A DNA stretch of 64,000 bases from an uncultured Christensenella sp. (GTDB lineage: Bacteria; Bacillota; Clostridia; Christensenellales; Borkfalkiaceae). The DNA lies in assembly GCA_910585785.1 (NCBI GenBank), contig CAJUEV010000002.1, forward strand, positions 135,664 through 199,663, written 5' to 3'. Both the position numbers and the translations under genes were made by a program. The notes under the pieces are model-generated. The model ran no database searches and was not told where the DNA came from. It saw nothing but the letters and a program-made list of their open reading frames with translations. Below are positions 7,749-16,027 of this stretch, in pieces (position 1 is the stretch's first letter; every line of letters starts with the position of its first letter).

Positions 7749-7764
7749 AGGCTACGCGTAGCCT
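7749..7764. repeat. Perfect 16-bp palindrome
   Basis: AGGCTACGCGTAGCCT in the 270-bp gap between the HNH and DUF3592 genes. It has no T tract. The rest of the gap is AT-rich and otherwise holds only the promoter at 7810-7838. Confidence 0.5.
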
Positions 7765-7809
7765 AGTGAGATATAGATATGTTTTATATAGCACGCAAAA
7801 TTCAATCGG

Positions 7810-7838
7810 TTGCGTTCTTCCATTTTTCGTGATATAAT
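7810..7838 (+). promoter_or_regulatory. Promoter of the DUF3592 gene
   Basis: TTGCGT (7810-7815), 17-bp spacer, TATAAT (7833-7838). Confidence 0.6.
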
Positions 7839-7885
7839 GATTATACGATAAACAGTAATTTAGCGGTATAACACGGAGCAATTTT

Positions 7886-8389
7886 ATGACTGAAAAACCC
7901 GACAATCTTACTATCGTCCATATATGTGTAATGATTTTAATGGGAACAGCGTGTGCGCTTTTTTTTATCCATTTTGTGACTGGGATAATCGACTATAATA
8001 TTGATGCTCACGCAAATTATGTTAAAGAATATGCCACAATCGTGCGATATGAAGCAGTGCAAAATAGGTATCAAGGCTATGCCTATACTACCTATTATGA
8101 GTACGAAGCGGACGATGGAGTGTATTATGGTATGTGGCAAAGATTGATAGAAGATGAGGAAGAAGCAAAAGCGCAAGTGGGAAAGAAAGTGCCTATATAC
8201 GTTGACCATACTTTGAAGCGCCATAGAAAAGATATAAATATTTCAAGTGATTATATTTGGATCGCGGGCACTATCTCTCTTGTGTGTTTTGTTGTTTTTT
8301 TGAACTCATTCGTTAGGGAAATCATCTTTATAGTTAAGTGGAAAAAATACAAAAAAGAATTGCAAATGCAATCCACGAATAAACGCTAA
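7886..8389 (+). CDS. DUF3592-like membrane protein
   Basis: 167 residues. A transmembrane helix (about 10-32) is followed by an extracytoplasmic domain rich in Tyr (YQGYAYTTYYEYEADDG), a 'VGKKVPIYVDHT' segment and a second helix (about 122-145) ending in a basic tail. This layout and the 'G..V.IYVDP' type strand fit DUF3592, a family of unknown function. The ribosome site GGAG precedes the ATG. The gene is more AT-rich than its neighbours and is flanked by its own promoter and terminator, which may mean recent acquisition. Confidence 0.6.
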   Translation: MTEKPDNLTIVHICVMILMGTACALFFIHFVTGIIDYNIDAHANYVKEYATIVRYEAVQNRYQGYAYTTYYEYEADDGVYYGMWQRLIEDEEEAKAQVGKKVPIYVDHTLKRHRKDINISSDYIWIAGTISLVCFVVFLNSFVREIIFIVKWKKYKKELQMQSTNKR

Positions 8390-8421
8390 ATTTCAATTTG
8401 TCTTTCTAAATAGTTTGTAGT

Positions 8422-8456
8422 AAAAAGCTCTCGAACAAATTGTTCGAGAGCTTTTG
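8422..8456 (+). terminator. Terminator after the DUF3592 gene
   Basis: Perfect 16-bp arms AAAAGCTCTCGAACAA / TTGTTCGAGAGCTTTT around a single central A. Symmetric, so it may act in both directions. Confidence 0.85.
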
Positions 8457-8544
8457 TCCTCGCTTGAAAGTACAACTCTTAAAAATTTAGTATTTAATTC
8501 TCTACGAGAAGTGCGGTTTACTTTGCCTCCGCTTTTTTTTAATT

Positions 8545-8748
8545 TCAATCAGCTAAACCAAGCAAATAATCGGACGAAACGTTAAAATACTTTGCCGAAG
8601 TAATTATCGCCTCGGCATTCGGTATTCGCCGGCAATTTTCCCAATATGCCAAAGCGCTTTTACTTAAATTTATGTTTTTTGCAAGCTGAACTATCGTCAG
8701 CCCCTTTTCCGTTCTCAATTCTTTCAGTCTTTCGGCAAATATTTCCAT
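8545..8748 (-). CDS. XRE-family helix-turn-helix regulator (67 aa)
   Basis: A single Cro/C1-type HTH domain: FAERLKELRTEKGLT, then the two DNA-binding helices TIVQLAKNINLSKSALAYWENCRRIPNAEA, and the typical end YFNVSSDYLLGLAD. The length equals one domain, with no sensor part. I start at 8748 because the domain begins there. The longer frame from 8823 adds 25 unrelated residues and would run through the palindrome at 8787-8804, a likely operator. Divergent from glpK; control of glpK by this protein is possible but not shown. Confidence 0.85.
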   Translation of the reverse strand: MEIFAERLKELRTEKGLTIVQLAKNINLSKSALAYWENCRRIPNAEAIITSAKYFNVSSDYLLGLAD

Positions 8749-8786
8749 AAACCCAGCAAGCCACAATTGCGGAAAAAATACTTGAC

Positions 8787-8804
8787 TTTCCACATTTGTG
8801 GAAA
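8787..8804. promoter_or_regulatory. Perfect 18-bp palindrome, probable operator
   Basis: TTTCCACATTTGTGGAAA lies 39-56 nt upstream of the XRE start and overlaps the only plausible -35 region for it. A site for autoregulation is the simplest reading. Confidence 0.55.
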
Positions 8805-8861
8805 CTCTTAAACAACAAACCATAAAATAATCCGCGCTAAGCGGCGCAATTTATATGGGGG

Positions 8862-8890
8862 TTGAAATAACACAAACAACGTGGTACAAT
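8862..8890 (+). promoter_or_regulatory. Promoter of glpK
   Basis: TTGAAA (8862-8867), 17-bp spacer, TACAAT (8885-8890). An AAGGAAAAA ribosome site follows before 8923. Confidence 0.7.
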
Positions 8891-8922
8891 AAGCTAAACA
8901 AAAAACGCAGCAAGGAAAAATT

Positions 8923-10404
8923 ATGAAGTACGTTTTGGCGCTTGACCAGGGCACCACCAGCACCAGGGCAATTATATTTGACAAACGCGGAAACACGGTG
9001 GCTTCCGCCCAACAGGAATTTGCGCAAATTTATCCCCGCGCAGGCTGGGTAGAGCACTCACCGCAGGATATAATCGGCTCGACGGTGGGCGTAATAAGCG
9101 AAGCGCTTGCGCGCGCAAACCTTTCCGCGGCGGATATTGCCGCGACGGGCATAACAAACCAGCGCGAAACAACCTTTGTATGGGACAAAAACACGGGTAA
9201 GCCTATACATAACGCAATTGTATGGCAATGCCGCCGAACCGCCGATTTTTGCGAAAAACTTAAACGCGACGGTTTTGCCGAAAAAATTTATAACAAAACG
9301 GGGCTTGTGCCCGACGCATACTTTTCCGCCACTAAAATTAAATGGATTTTAGACAACGTTGAAGGCACGCGTGCGCGCGCCGAACGCGGCGAACTGCTTT
9401 TCGGCACGGTGGATACTTTTTTGCTTTGGCAACTTTCAAAGGGCAAAATTTTCGCCACCGATTACACAAACGCAAGCCGTACTATGCTGTTCAACATTCA
9501 TACCCTTAAATGGGATGAAGAATTGCTGAGGCTGTTTGACGTGCCCGCGAGTATGCTGCCGGAAGCGCGCCCCAGCGGCTGCTTTTACGGTGAAACCGAC
9601 AAAAGTTACTTCGGCTCGCCTTTGCGCGTTTACGCCGTTGCAGGCGACCAGCAAGCCGCCCTGTTCGGGCAGACGTGTTTTTCCGCTGGCGACGTAAAAA
9701 ACACTTACGGTACGGGCTGTTTTTTGTTGATGAACACGGGCAGGCGCGCCGTAAAAAGCCGCAACGGGCTTGTGACGACGTTGGCGGCGGGGCTTGACGA
9801 CAAGCCCGATTACGTGCTTGAAGGCTCGGTATTTGTAGGCGGCGCGGCGGTGCAGTGGCTTAGGGACGAAATGAAAATTATTTCTTCCGCGGACGAAAGC
9901 GAGAAAAAAGCGCTTTCTGTAACGGACAGCGGCGGCGTGTACGTTGTGCCCGCGTTTACGGGGCTGGGGGCGCCGTATTGGGATGCGGAAGCGCGCGGAA
10001 CCATAACGGGCATAACCCGCGGAACCACCACCGCGCATATAGTCAGGGCGGCGCTTGAAGGCATAGCGTACGAAGTCTGCGATTTGGTGCAGGCGATGGA
10101 AAAGGATTCCGGCATAAAACTTACGCGGCTTGCGGTGGACGGCGGCGCCTGCAAAAACAATTTTTTAATGCAGTTTCAGGCGGATATTTTAAACTGCGAA
10201 GCAGTCCGCCCCAAGGTTGCCGAAACCACCGCGCTGGGCGCGGCTTACCTTGCGGGACTGTGCGGCGGGGTTTGGAGCGGACTTGAAGAAATTAAGCAAA
10301 ACTGCGCCGCGGACAAAGTCTTTATCCCAAATATGCCCGAAAGGGAAAGGCAACGGCTTTTGGAAGGCTGGAAAACCGCCGTTGCGAAAACCCGCGCAAA
10401 ATAA
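8923..10404 (+). CDS. glpK: Glycerol kinase
   Basis: ATP-dependent phosphorylation of glycerol to sn-glycerol 3-phosphate, feeding lipid synthesis or glycolysis. 493 residues, the full FGGY length. The N-terminal phosphate loop is DQGTTSTRAIIFD (8-20), substrate residues include the NQRETT segment (about 80) and the D of AGDQQAALFGQ (about 245), and the C-terminal half holds the GAPYWDAEARGTITGITRGT signature. The single gene has its own promoter and terminator. No glycerol facilitator or GlpD is adjacent. Confidence 0.96.
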   Translation: MKYVLALDQGTTSTRAIIFDKRGNTVASAQQEFAQIYPRAGWVEHSPQDIIGSTVGVISEALARANLSAADIAATGITNQRETTFVWDKNTGKPIHNAIVWQCRRTADFCEKLKRDGFAEKIYNKTGLVPDAYFSATKIKWILDNVEGTRARAERGELLFGTVDTFLLWQLSKGKIFATDYTNASRTMLFNIHTLKWDEELLRLFDVPASMLPEARPSGCFYGETDKSYFGSPLRVYAVAGDQQAALFGQTCFSAGDVKNTYGTGCFLLMNTGRRAVKSRNGLVTTLAAGLDDKPDYVLEGSVFVGGAAVQWLRDEMKIISSADESEKKALSVTDSGGVYVVPAFTGLGAPYWDAEARGTITGITRGTTTAHIVRAALEGIAYEVCDLVQAMEKDSGIKLTRLAVDGGACKNNFLMQFQADILNCEAVRPKVAETTALGAAYLAGLCGGVWSGLEEIKQNCAADKVFIPNMPERERQRLLEGWKTAVAKTRAK

Positions 10405-10420
10405 ATTATAAACAAATTTA

Positions 10421-10462
10421 AAGCCGCCCCGCGCCAAAAAGCGCGCGGGGCGGCTGTTTTTA
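10421..10462 (+). terminator. Bidirectional terminator between glpK and the MATE gene
   Basis: GCCGCCCCGCGC / GCGCGcGGGGCGGC stem followed by TGTTTTTATT on the plus strand. The two flanking genes converge here. Confidence 0.85.
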
Positions 10463-10469
10463 TTAATTT

Positions 10470-11963
10470 TTATTGCTGTTCGGGTAAATCGCTCTTTGGG
10501 GAAGGTTTATTTTTATATTTCATAAGGCAGACGTATTTTATAAACGGATACGCCAGCACCGCCACGCCCGTCAACCACGCGATAGGGTCCGCCGAACAAA
10601 GCGCAATGTACGCGCCTACGCTTGCTTCCGAGTTTACGGGCCCGCCGTTAAACGCCGCCGGCAAAAATATGCAAATTAAAATTCTTGCGGCAAGTTCCAC
10701 AACCCCCGTCAGCAAAATAAACACGGGTTTTTCTATGCCCTGAGTGCCGCTCCGCCACACAAACAGCAATCCCAGCAAGAAGTAAAAACTAAGCGCAACG
10801 TACAAATATCTGTTTCCGAAGGCTATCGACTTGGGAGTAACCTTGTCCGCGCTTAAAAAAATGTATTGATAGGCGCCGTTCAGCGTAAGCAGCAAGCCTA
10901 TGCCCGCAAATATAACGTACATTATCAACGCCAATGCAGTGGCTTGCAAAATTCCGCGTCGTATTCGCTTATATTCTCCCGCGCCGTAATTTTGCGCGGC
11001 AAAACTTACCACTCCCGCGCCCAGCGCGTTCATAGGCGACATTAACAGGTTACCCAGTTTGCAAGCCGCGCCGTAACCGTTTTGCGCGGGATTGCCCGCA
11101 GCCATAAGCCCTTCCGGCGTAAGGTCGAATTTGACGAGTTCGCCCTGCATAACTATTATGCCTATCGCAAGCACCGAAAACTGCAATCCCAGCGGCACGC
11201 CCTGCGCCACGTGACGTTTAAGTTCGTTAAGCCCCGTTTTAAAGTCGGACTTTTTAAGCCGCAGATTTTTGTATTTTATGAAAGTATAAATGAAACAAGC
11301 GACGGTGCTTAATCCCTGCGCCGTAACCGTGGCTGCCGCGGCGCCTATAACTCCCCAACGGAAAACCATTATAAACAGCAAATCCAGCACCACGTTAAGC
11401 ACGGTTGAAATAAACAAAAACACCAACGGCGTTACCGAGTCTCCCACGCTGCGCAAAATAGAGCAGATAAAGTTATAAAACATCTGCGCAACTATGCCCA
11501 AAAATATTACAAAGCAATAATTGTAAGCGGCGGTAAAAACTTTTATATTTGCCTCGGTTACGTTTATCCAGCGTAAAAGCGGCTTCAAGCACAGTATGGA
11601 TACGACCGTTAAAATAACGGTTATAACCGCGCTTAAAATAATTTGCGCCGCAAAAGATTTGCGCACGCCAGCCTCGTCACCCTCGCCCACGCGCGAAGAC
11701 GTGACCACGGCAAAGCCCGCGGTACACCCGAACGCAAACTGCAAAAATATAAATATCAGCGGAGAAACGTCGTTTACCCCCGCCACCTCGTCGCTGGACA
11801 GCGTTTGCCCGCAAATAGCCGCGTCGCTTATGGTGTAAACCTGCTGCAACAGATACGAAAATATTATAGGCAAAGAGAAAAGAAGCAACGCTTTCCACTC
11901 TTTGCCTTTACGCAAATCCACCGGTTGAGTTAAATTTTTTATTTTTTCCTTAATGCCAAGCAT
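10470..11963 (-). CDS. MATE-family efflux transporter
   Basis: 497 residues with about twelve hydrophobic helices in two six-helix bundles, starting after the amphipathic KGKEWKALLLFSLPIIFSYLLQQVYTISDAAICGQ, the typical MATE TM1 with its 'D' and 'G' spacing. MATE proteins export cationic drugs or metabolites using Na+ or H+ gradients. The acetyltransferase gene lies 49 nt upstream on the same strand, so the two may be co-expressed. The substrate is not deducible. Confidence 0.92.
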   Translation of the reverse strand: MLGIKEKIKNLTQPVDLRKGKEWKALLLFSLPIIFSYLLQQVYTISDAAICGQTLSSDEVAGVNDVSPLIFIFLQFAFGCTAGFAVVTSSRVGEGDEAGVRKSFAAQIILSAVITVILTVVSILCLKPLLRWINVTEANIKVFTAAYNYCFVIFLGIVAQMFYNFICSILRSVGDSVTPLVFLFISTVLNVVLDLLFIMVFRWGVIGAAAATVTAQGLSTVACFIYTFIKYKNLRLKKSDFKTGLNELKRHVAQGVPLGLQFSVLAIGIIVMQGELVKFDLTPEGLMAAGNPAQNGYGAACKLGNLLMSPMNALGAGVVSFAAQNYGAGEYKRIRRGILQATALALIMYVIFAGIGLLLTLNGAYQYIFLSADKVTPKSIAFGNRYLYVALSFYFLLGLLFVWRSGTQGIEKPVFILLTGVVELAARILICIFLPAAFNGGPVNSEASVGAYIALCSADPIAWLTGVAVLAYPFIKYVCLMKYKNKPSPKSDLPEQQ

Positions 11964-12012
11964 ACTCCGCCTTGCCGTAAAAAATTTTTCCGCCCGTAAA
12001 GCGGTAAAAAAG

Positions 12013-12603
12013 TTATTTTAATATAAAGACCAAATCGTCGCCGTAAATTTCTTCCGAAAGTTCATACCCCAACGACTTAAAAAACCGTTGCGCCTTCAAA
12101 TTTGTCCGTTCAACCGCAAGTTTTACGGGCAACGCGCCTTCCGCCGCCTTTAAAACGCGCGCCGCAGTTTGCGCGGCGTCCCTTCCGTAACCGCGCCCAC
12201 GCGCGCTTTCGCAAATTAAAAGATTCCAGCTTGAAGCCTCGCCCAAGCCCTTCCATTTGCAAAAATTGATATAGCCCACGGGCTTTTCATCGCATAAAAC
12301 TATGCACGTCAAACAGTCCTGCGACTTTAAATCCGTATCGTTAGTCAACTTTAAATCCGCAACGCAAAGCAATTCTTCTTCCGTTTCAACAGGCTTTAAA
12401 GTCACTTTTTCGCCCCAAAACAGCCGTTTGTCCGCGTTTTTCAACTTTTCGGTAAAAGATTGCGCGCAATTTTCCTGCGAAGAAGAAAGCTCCCCATCGC
12501 CGCCGTTAAGTTCGGCAAGCATTTTCGCCATTCTGTCTTCCGAAACGTTTTCCCTCAACGGATTAAGTTTTCCGTAAGCAAGTTTGTCGTGATGAATGGT
12601 CAT
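12013..12603 (-). CDS. GNAT-family N-acetyltransferase
   Basis: About 196 residues. The C-terminal half carries the acetyl-CoA binding motif A as RGRGYGRDAAQTAARVL, followed by LAVERTNLKAQRFFKSLGYEL, the standard GNAT motif B region. The N-terminal 65 residues are polar and not part of the fold. The start at 12603 (MTIHHDK) is chosen because GGAG lies 9 nt upstream. A frame five codons longer would begin inside that site. The substrate is unknown. Confidence 0.85.
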   Translation of the reverse strand: MTIHHDKLAYGKLNPLRENVSEDRMAKMLAELNGGDGELSSSQENCAQSFTEKLKNADKRLFWGEKVTLKPVETEEELLCVADLKLTNDTDLKSQDCLTCIVLCDEKPVGYINFCKWKGLGEASSWNLLICESARGRGYGRDAAQTAARVLKAAEGALPVKLAVERTNLKAQRFFKSLGYELSEEIYGDDLVFILK

Positions 12604-12695
12604 CTGCCTTCTCCGCAAAAAATTACAGTCCGAACGGTGCGTGTTTATGCCTGCGCGAAACAGTCGGCAAAGCCGATTTCCTGCACAGCCGCCTA

Positions 12696-12724
12696 ATTAT
12701 AGCACCTTTATTTTGATAAGTAAA
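12696..12724 (-). promoter_or_regulatory. Promoter of the acetyltransferase-MATE unit
   Basis: Minus strand: TTTACT (12719-12724), 17-bp spacer, TATAAT (12696-12701). The rest of the 12604-12892 gap holds a terminator and AT-rich sequence. Confidence 0.55.
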
Positions 12725-12797
12725 ATATTTATATGGTTTTTTATTTCGCTTTTGCGACAAAAATCAACGCAAAACAAAACGCGTTTTTCATTTTTAT

Positions 12798-12846
12798 AAA
12801 ATATCCGGCGGAAAGATTATAAAACTACAACCTTTCCGCCGGACGC
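12798..12846 (-). terminator. Terminator at the end of the glycan cluster
   Basis: Perfect 11-bp arms CCGGCGGAAAG (12805-12815) and CTTTCCGCCGG (12832-12842), with a T-rich stretch downstream on the minus strand. It follows the last gene of the carbohydrate cluster. Confidence 0.7.
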
Positions 12847-12892
12847 TTCAACTTTTTTTCAATTTTTTTCTCATTATGTAAAATTTATTAAT

Positions 12893-13240
12893 TCATTCCG
12901 TCAACGCAACCGGCAGCCCGACTTTGTCGGAAACGGACTTTGCCAAAGGATAATAATCAAATCGCAATTCTTCGCAATCAACTATGCCCTTTGCGTAGTC
13001 TACCACCCACGGGCACTTAATTTCAACGCGCTTTACGTCCGTTTTAAATCCGCCCATACCGCATATCATTTTATTGATAATTTCAACGGTCTTTTTGACG
13101 AGAAACTCTCCTCTGCCGCAAAACTCTACGTGTTCGCGGCAAAAAACCGTGCCGTCGCCGCGAACAACCGTCCCGCTTATATCGGTAGCCGTTATCTCGA
13201 TTTTAATGAATTTTTTAATTTTGTCGCAAGCGTCGCCCAT
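12893..13240 (-). CDS. Truncated, degenerate ROK-like domain protein
   Basis: 115 residues that align with the N-terminal domain of ROK kinases and stop there. KCPWVVDYAKGIV...YPLAKSVSDKVGLPVAL matches the CPGLIDSENGKVV...YPLQKLLEDKLGVPVRI segment of the window's own glucokinase, and the protein ends exactly where the catalytic NDANAA would follow. The phosphate loop DVGGT is replaced by DISGT, so phosphoryl transfer is unlikely. No continuation of the ROK sequence is found downstream in any frame. It follows the glycosyltransferase with a 3-nt gap, so it is probably translated. It may be a decayed kinase or a repurposed half-domain. Confidence 0.6.
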   Translation of the reverse strand: MGDACDKIKKFIKIEITATDISGTVVRGDGTVFCREHVEFCGRGEFLVKKTVEIINKMICGMGGFKTDVKRVEIKCPWVVDYAKGIVDCEELRFDYYPLAKSVSDKVGLPVALTE

Positions 13241-13243
13241 AAT

Positions 13244-14269
13244 TCAACCGAGTTTAATTTTTTTACAAAGCAAATAGTATCCTTTTGTCATAACATAACC
13301 GCGCAGACGCCAACCCAGATAGTTTACCGCCGTGGCGTACGAGCAGTGTCTTAATTTTTTATACAACTTTTTATCGCGCACTTTAATGTGCCGCCAAAGC
13401 GTTTTCAAATTCTCCTTCCGCTCGTCCGAGTAGTCGGCGCAGGTAAAAAACAGCGTGTTAAGCATAATCACTTCCAGCGAATGCCACATATACCGTTTTA
13501 AACCTTTCGGCAATTTTTTAATTTCGTTCCACGTATACGAGTCAATCATTTCGCGCATTACAAGTTGCTGCTGCTCGTACCTTGCCACCATATTGTTTAT
13601 GTTCACCGACTGGTCTATTCTGCCTATAAAATAATGATAAAGGTTTACGTTAAGATAGAACAGCGTTTTCATAAACGGCAGCGGCTTATACGCGTAGATA
13701 TTATCAACATAAAAAGTGTGTTCGGGGAGTACCGTTCCGCTTTCCAGCAGTTTTTCGCGCTTATACATCAGCGCGTGCATAAGCAGCATTTGCGAAAATT
13801 TGAACCTATCCACCTCGTTCCAGCCGAAAATTCTGCCCTGCGGCATCTTTTTTTCGTAACTTGAAACGTAGTGAGTATTGTCCCATACCCTGTCGTATAT
13901 AAAGTTTGTCACGTACAAATCGGGCAAAGTTCCCGCGGACAGGTGCGCTTTTATAGTTTTAAGCAACTCTTTAAGCGCTTCCGTATCAAGCCAGTCGTCG
14001 CTGTCTACAACTTTATAATAAAGTCCCGTTGCTTCTTTAAGCCCCGCGTTCACTCCCGAGCCGTGTCCGCCGTTTTCCTTATCTATTACTTTAACAATAT
14101 CGGGATATTTTTCCGCATAACCGCGCGCAATTTCCAGCGTGCCGTCCTTAGAGCCGTCGTTGACTATTATAACTTCAACGTCTTCACCGCCCGACAGCAG
14201 ACTGTCCACGCATTTGCGCATATATTCCGCCGAGTTGTAACACGGTACTGCAAAACTTATAATCTTCAT
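13244..14269 (-). CDS. Glycosyltransferase family 2 protein
   Basis: 341 residues. The GT-A domain opens with ISFAVPCYNSAEYMRKCVDSLL, the nucleotide-sugar segment VEVIIVNDGSKDGT (about 34-47) and the metal-binding DSDD (about 93-96 in YYKVVDSDDWLD). The GGHGSGVNAGL stretch is typical of EpsH-like enzymes. The C-terminal 150 residues are helical and basic and may lie on the membrane. It transfers a sugar to a surface glycan or lipid; donor and acceptor are unknown. Its place in a degradation cluster is unusual, though it may simply share the transcript. Confidence 0.88.
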   Translation of the reverse strand: MKIISFAVPCYNSAEYMRKCVDSLLSGGEDVEVIIVNDGSKDGTLEIARGYAEKYPDIVKVIDKENGGHGSGVNAGLKEATGLYYKVVDSDDWLDTEALKELLKTIKAHLSAGTLPDLYVTNFIYDRVWDNTHYVSSYEKKMPQGRIFGWNEVDRFKFSQMLLMHALMYKREKLLESGTVLPEHTFYVDNIYAYKPLPFMKTLFYLNVNLYHYFIGRIDQSVNINNMVARYEQQQLVMREMIDSYTWNEIKKLPKGLKRYMWHSLEVIMLNTLFFTCADYSDERKENLKTLWRHIKVRDKKLYKKLRHCSYATAVNYLGWRLRGYVMTKGYYLLCKKIKLG

Positions 14270-14327
14270 TTTACGCCTCGCTATGTGTCGTTAGAATTTT
14301 ATAAATTTGTTTATTGATTTTTATTTA

Positions 14328-16025
14328 TTATTTATCTTTATTCTTCTTTTCTTCTTTTTTTGCCTTTTTTTCTTCTGCGGCGCGGCGTTTTGCTTCAAGT
14401 TTGGCCTGATACTTCGCTTCTTCCTCGTCGTAGTTCAAGCCTTTCTTTTCACAACGCGCTTTCAGTTCGGATTTGCGCGCTTCGTCCGCCAGTCTGTTGG
14501 CTTCTTCTTCCTCTAATCTCAATCTTTCTTCCGGCTCAATCCATTCTTCCCCGGCGGCAAGCGCTTCCGCTTTCTGCCTTTCGAGAATAGTTTGCCTGTC
14601 GCCCTTTAATAGTTTTTCCACGCCGAAGAATATCATCAGCACGATGCACGCGCCGTAGCCGATTGTTTCTATCCAGATATAACTTATCGTGTTTGCCATA
14701 ACGTTTGCGCCGCCGCCGGAGATGGCGTTGAATATTCCTGTCGCTATCGGCGTGGACGCAGCCATTATAGAACTGTAAATACTCATTGTAAGTCCGTCGC
14801 AACGGTAACCGCACTTGGCTTCTATATGGTCCAGAACGTCCGCTATCAGTGCAAGTATCATATAGCACGCAGGCGCCGAACCAAGACTTTTAAGCGCTAC
14901 GCCGACTGCCACTGCATAAAAGTTGTTGGGGAATATACCTGCTATCACCCCGCCGCACAAACCTATCGCGCAACCTATTAATACAACTATCCGCTTGCCG
15001 AACTTTGCCGAAAGCGGCCATATAAACGCCATTGCAACAGCCATAGGCACCGCGCCGAGGATGTTTATTATTGCCATTGCGCCAGAGCCGTCTTCGCCGC
15101 CTATCGCCGTGCCCGAAAATCTGTCCGTGCAGAAATACGTTATGGATAGGTTTTTAAACATTCCGCCAAACTGGAATACAAGGTAGAAAATTATTACTAT
15201 CCACCAGAATCTGTCCGTCGCCACCGCTTTAAGTTGTTTCTTGACGGGGATTTTTTCCTTTGCCACCGACGCTATGTGCATACTTTCTTCCGTTACGCGC
15301 TCTCTGGTAAAGTAGTACTGCAAAACGGTAAACAGGAAAGTTACTATGCCTATCGCTATAAACGCGACTGCCCACGCGGTTTTGTTAGGGGTTTCCCAAC
15401 CGCCCAAAAACCACGATATTATCATAGGGAACACCATTCCGCCCGCGCCCATTACCGCTACGCTTGCAAAGTTTGAAAACGACGCTAAAAGTCCGCGTTG
15501 ATTTCCGTTTCTTGTGGATACGGGGACAAGCGTGCTGTTTGCCGTGTTGTACAAAGGGTACGCTACCGAGTAGTATAGGTTATACGCGATTGCCGTAAGC
15601 GCCATAGTCAGTACCGGCGTTTCCGTTCCGTTGCCCATTGGCACTATAAACATTACCACGCACGCCGCGCCAAGCAGAACCGAGGAAAGCAATATCCAAG
15701 GTCTTGCCTTGCCCGCTTTGGTTTTGGTTCGCTCCATCAACTGTCCCGCAACAAGGTTGCCCGCGACTATAAGTATTGCCGAAAGCAGCGGCAACAGCGT
15801 CAAAAACAGGTTTATGTTTTCAGGCAACGCGCCGTTTACCTTATAATTTGCAAACAGTATATCCGTCCAATATCTGTTTAAAAAACTTGTGAATATTCCG
15901 CTTGCAAGCAACGCTCCGAACGGGCCCAGAAAATACCCGAACAGCATTTCCGGCAACTTTACGTTTGCGGATTTTACTTTTGTAGACAATAAGGGTCGTT
16001 CGAATATACTTTTCTTTTCGCTCAC
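14328..16025 (-). CDS. GPH-type sugar:cation symporter (MFS) with charged C-terminal tail
   Basis: 565 residues. About twelve transmembrane helices follow an N-terminus (MLFGYFLGPFGALLASGIF) characteristic of the glycoside-pentoside-hexuronide family (MelB, XylP), including the cytoplasmic loop KAGKARPWILLSS. The last 100 residues are highly charged with heptad-like Glu/Lys/Arg runs, probably a cytoplasmic coiled coil. Start is GTG at 16025 with an AAGGAGGG ribosome site that overlaps the end of the upstream GH3 gene. It probably imports short glycosides for the cytoplasmic GH3 made from the same mRNA. Confidence 0.9.
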   Translation of the reverse strand: MSEKKSIFERPLLSTKVKSANVKLPEMLFGYFLGPFGALLASGIFTSFLNRYWTDILFANYKVNGALPENINLFLTLLPLLSAILIVAGNLVAGQLMERTKTKAGKARPWILLSSVLLGAACVVMFIVPMGNGTETPVLTMALTAIAYNLYYSVAYPLYNTANSTLVPVSTRNGNQRGLLASFSNFASVAVMGAGGMVFPMIISWFLGGWETPNKTAWAVAFIAIGIVTFLFTVLQYYFTRERVTEESMHIASVAKEKIPVKKQLKAVATDRFWWIVIIFYLVFQFGGMFKNLSITYFCTDRFSGTAIGGEDGSGAMAIINILGAVPMAVAMAFIWPLSAKFGKRIVVLIGCAIGLCGGVIAGIFPNNFYAVAVGVALKSLGSAPACYMILALIADVLDHIEAKCGYRCDGLTMSIYSSIMAASTPIATGIFNAISGGGANVMANTISYIWIETIGYGACIVLMIFFGVEKLLKGDRQTILERQKAEALAAGEEWIEPEERLRLEEEEANRLADEARKSELKARCEKKGLNYDEEEAKYQAKLEAKRRAAEEKKAKKEEKKNKDK

Positions 16026-16027
16026 CT

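Noticed and set aside
7672..7905. Possible 77-residue minus-strand gene
   Set aside because: It covers the DUF3592 promoter and the palindrome, has no ribosome site, and its residue make-up looks random.
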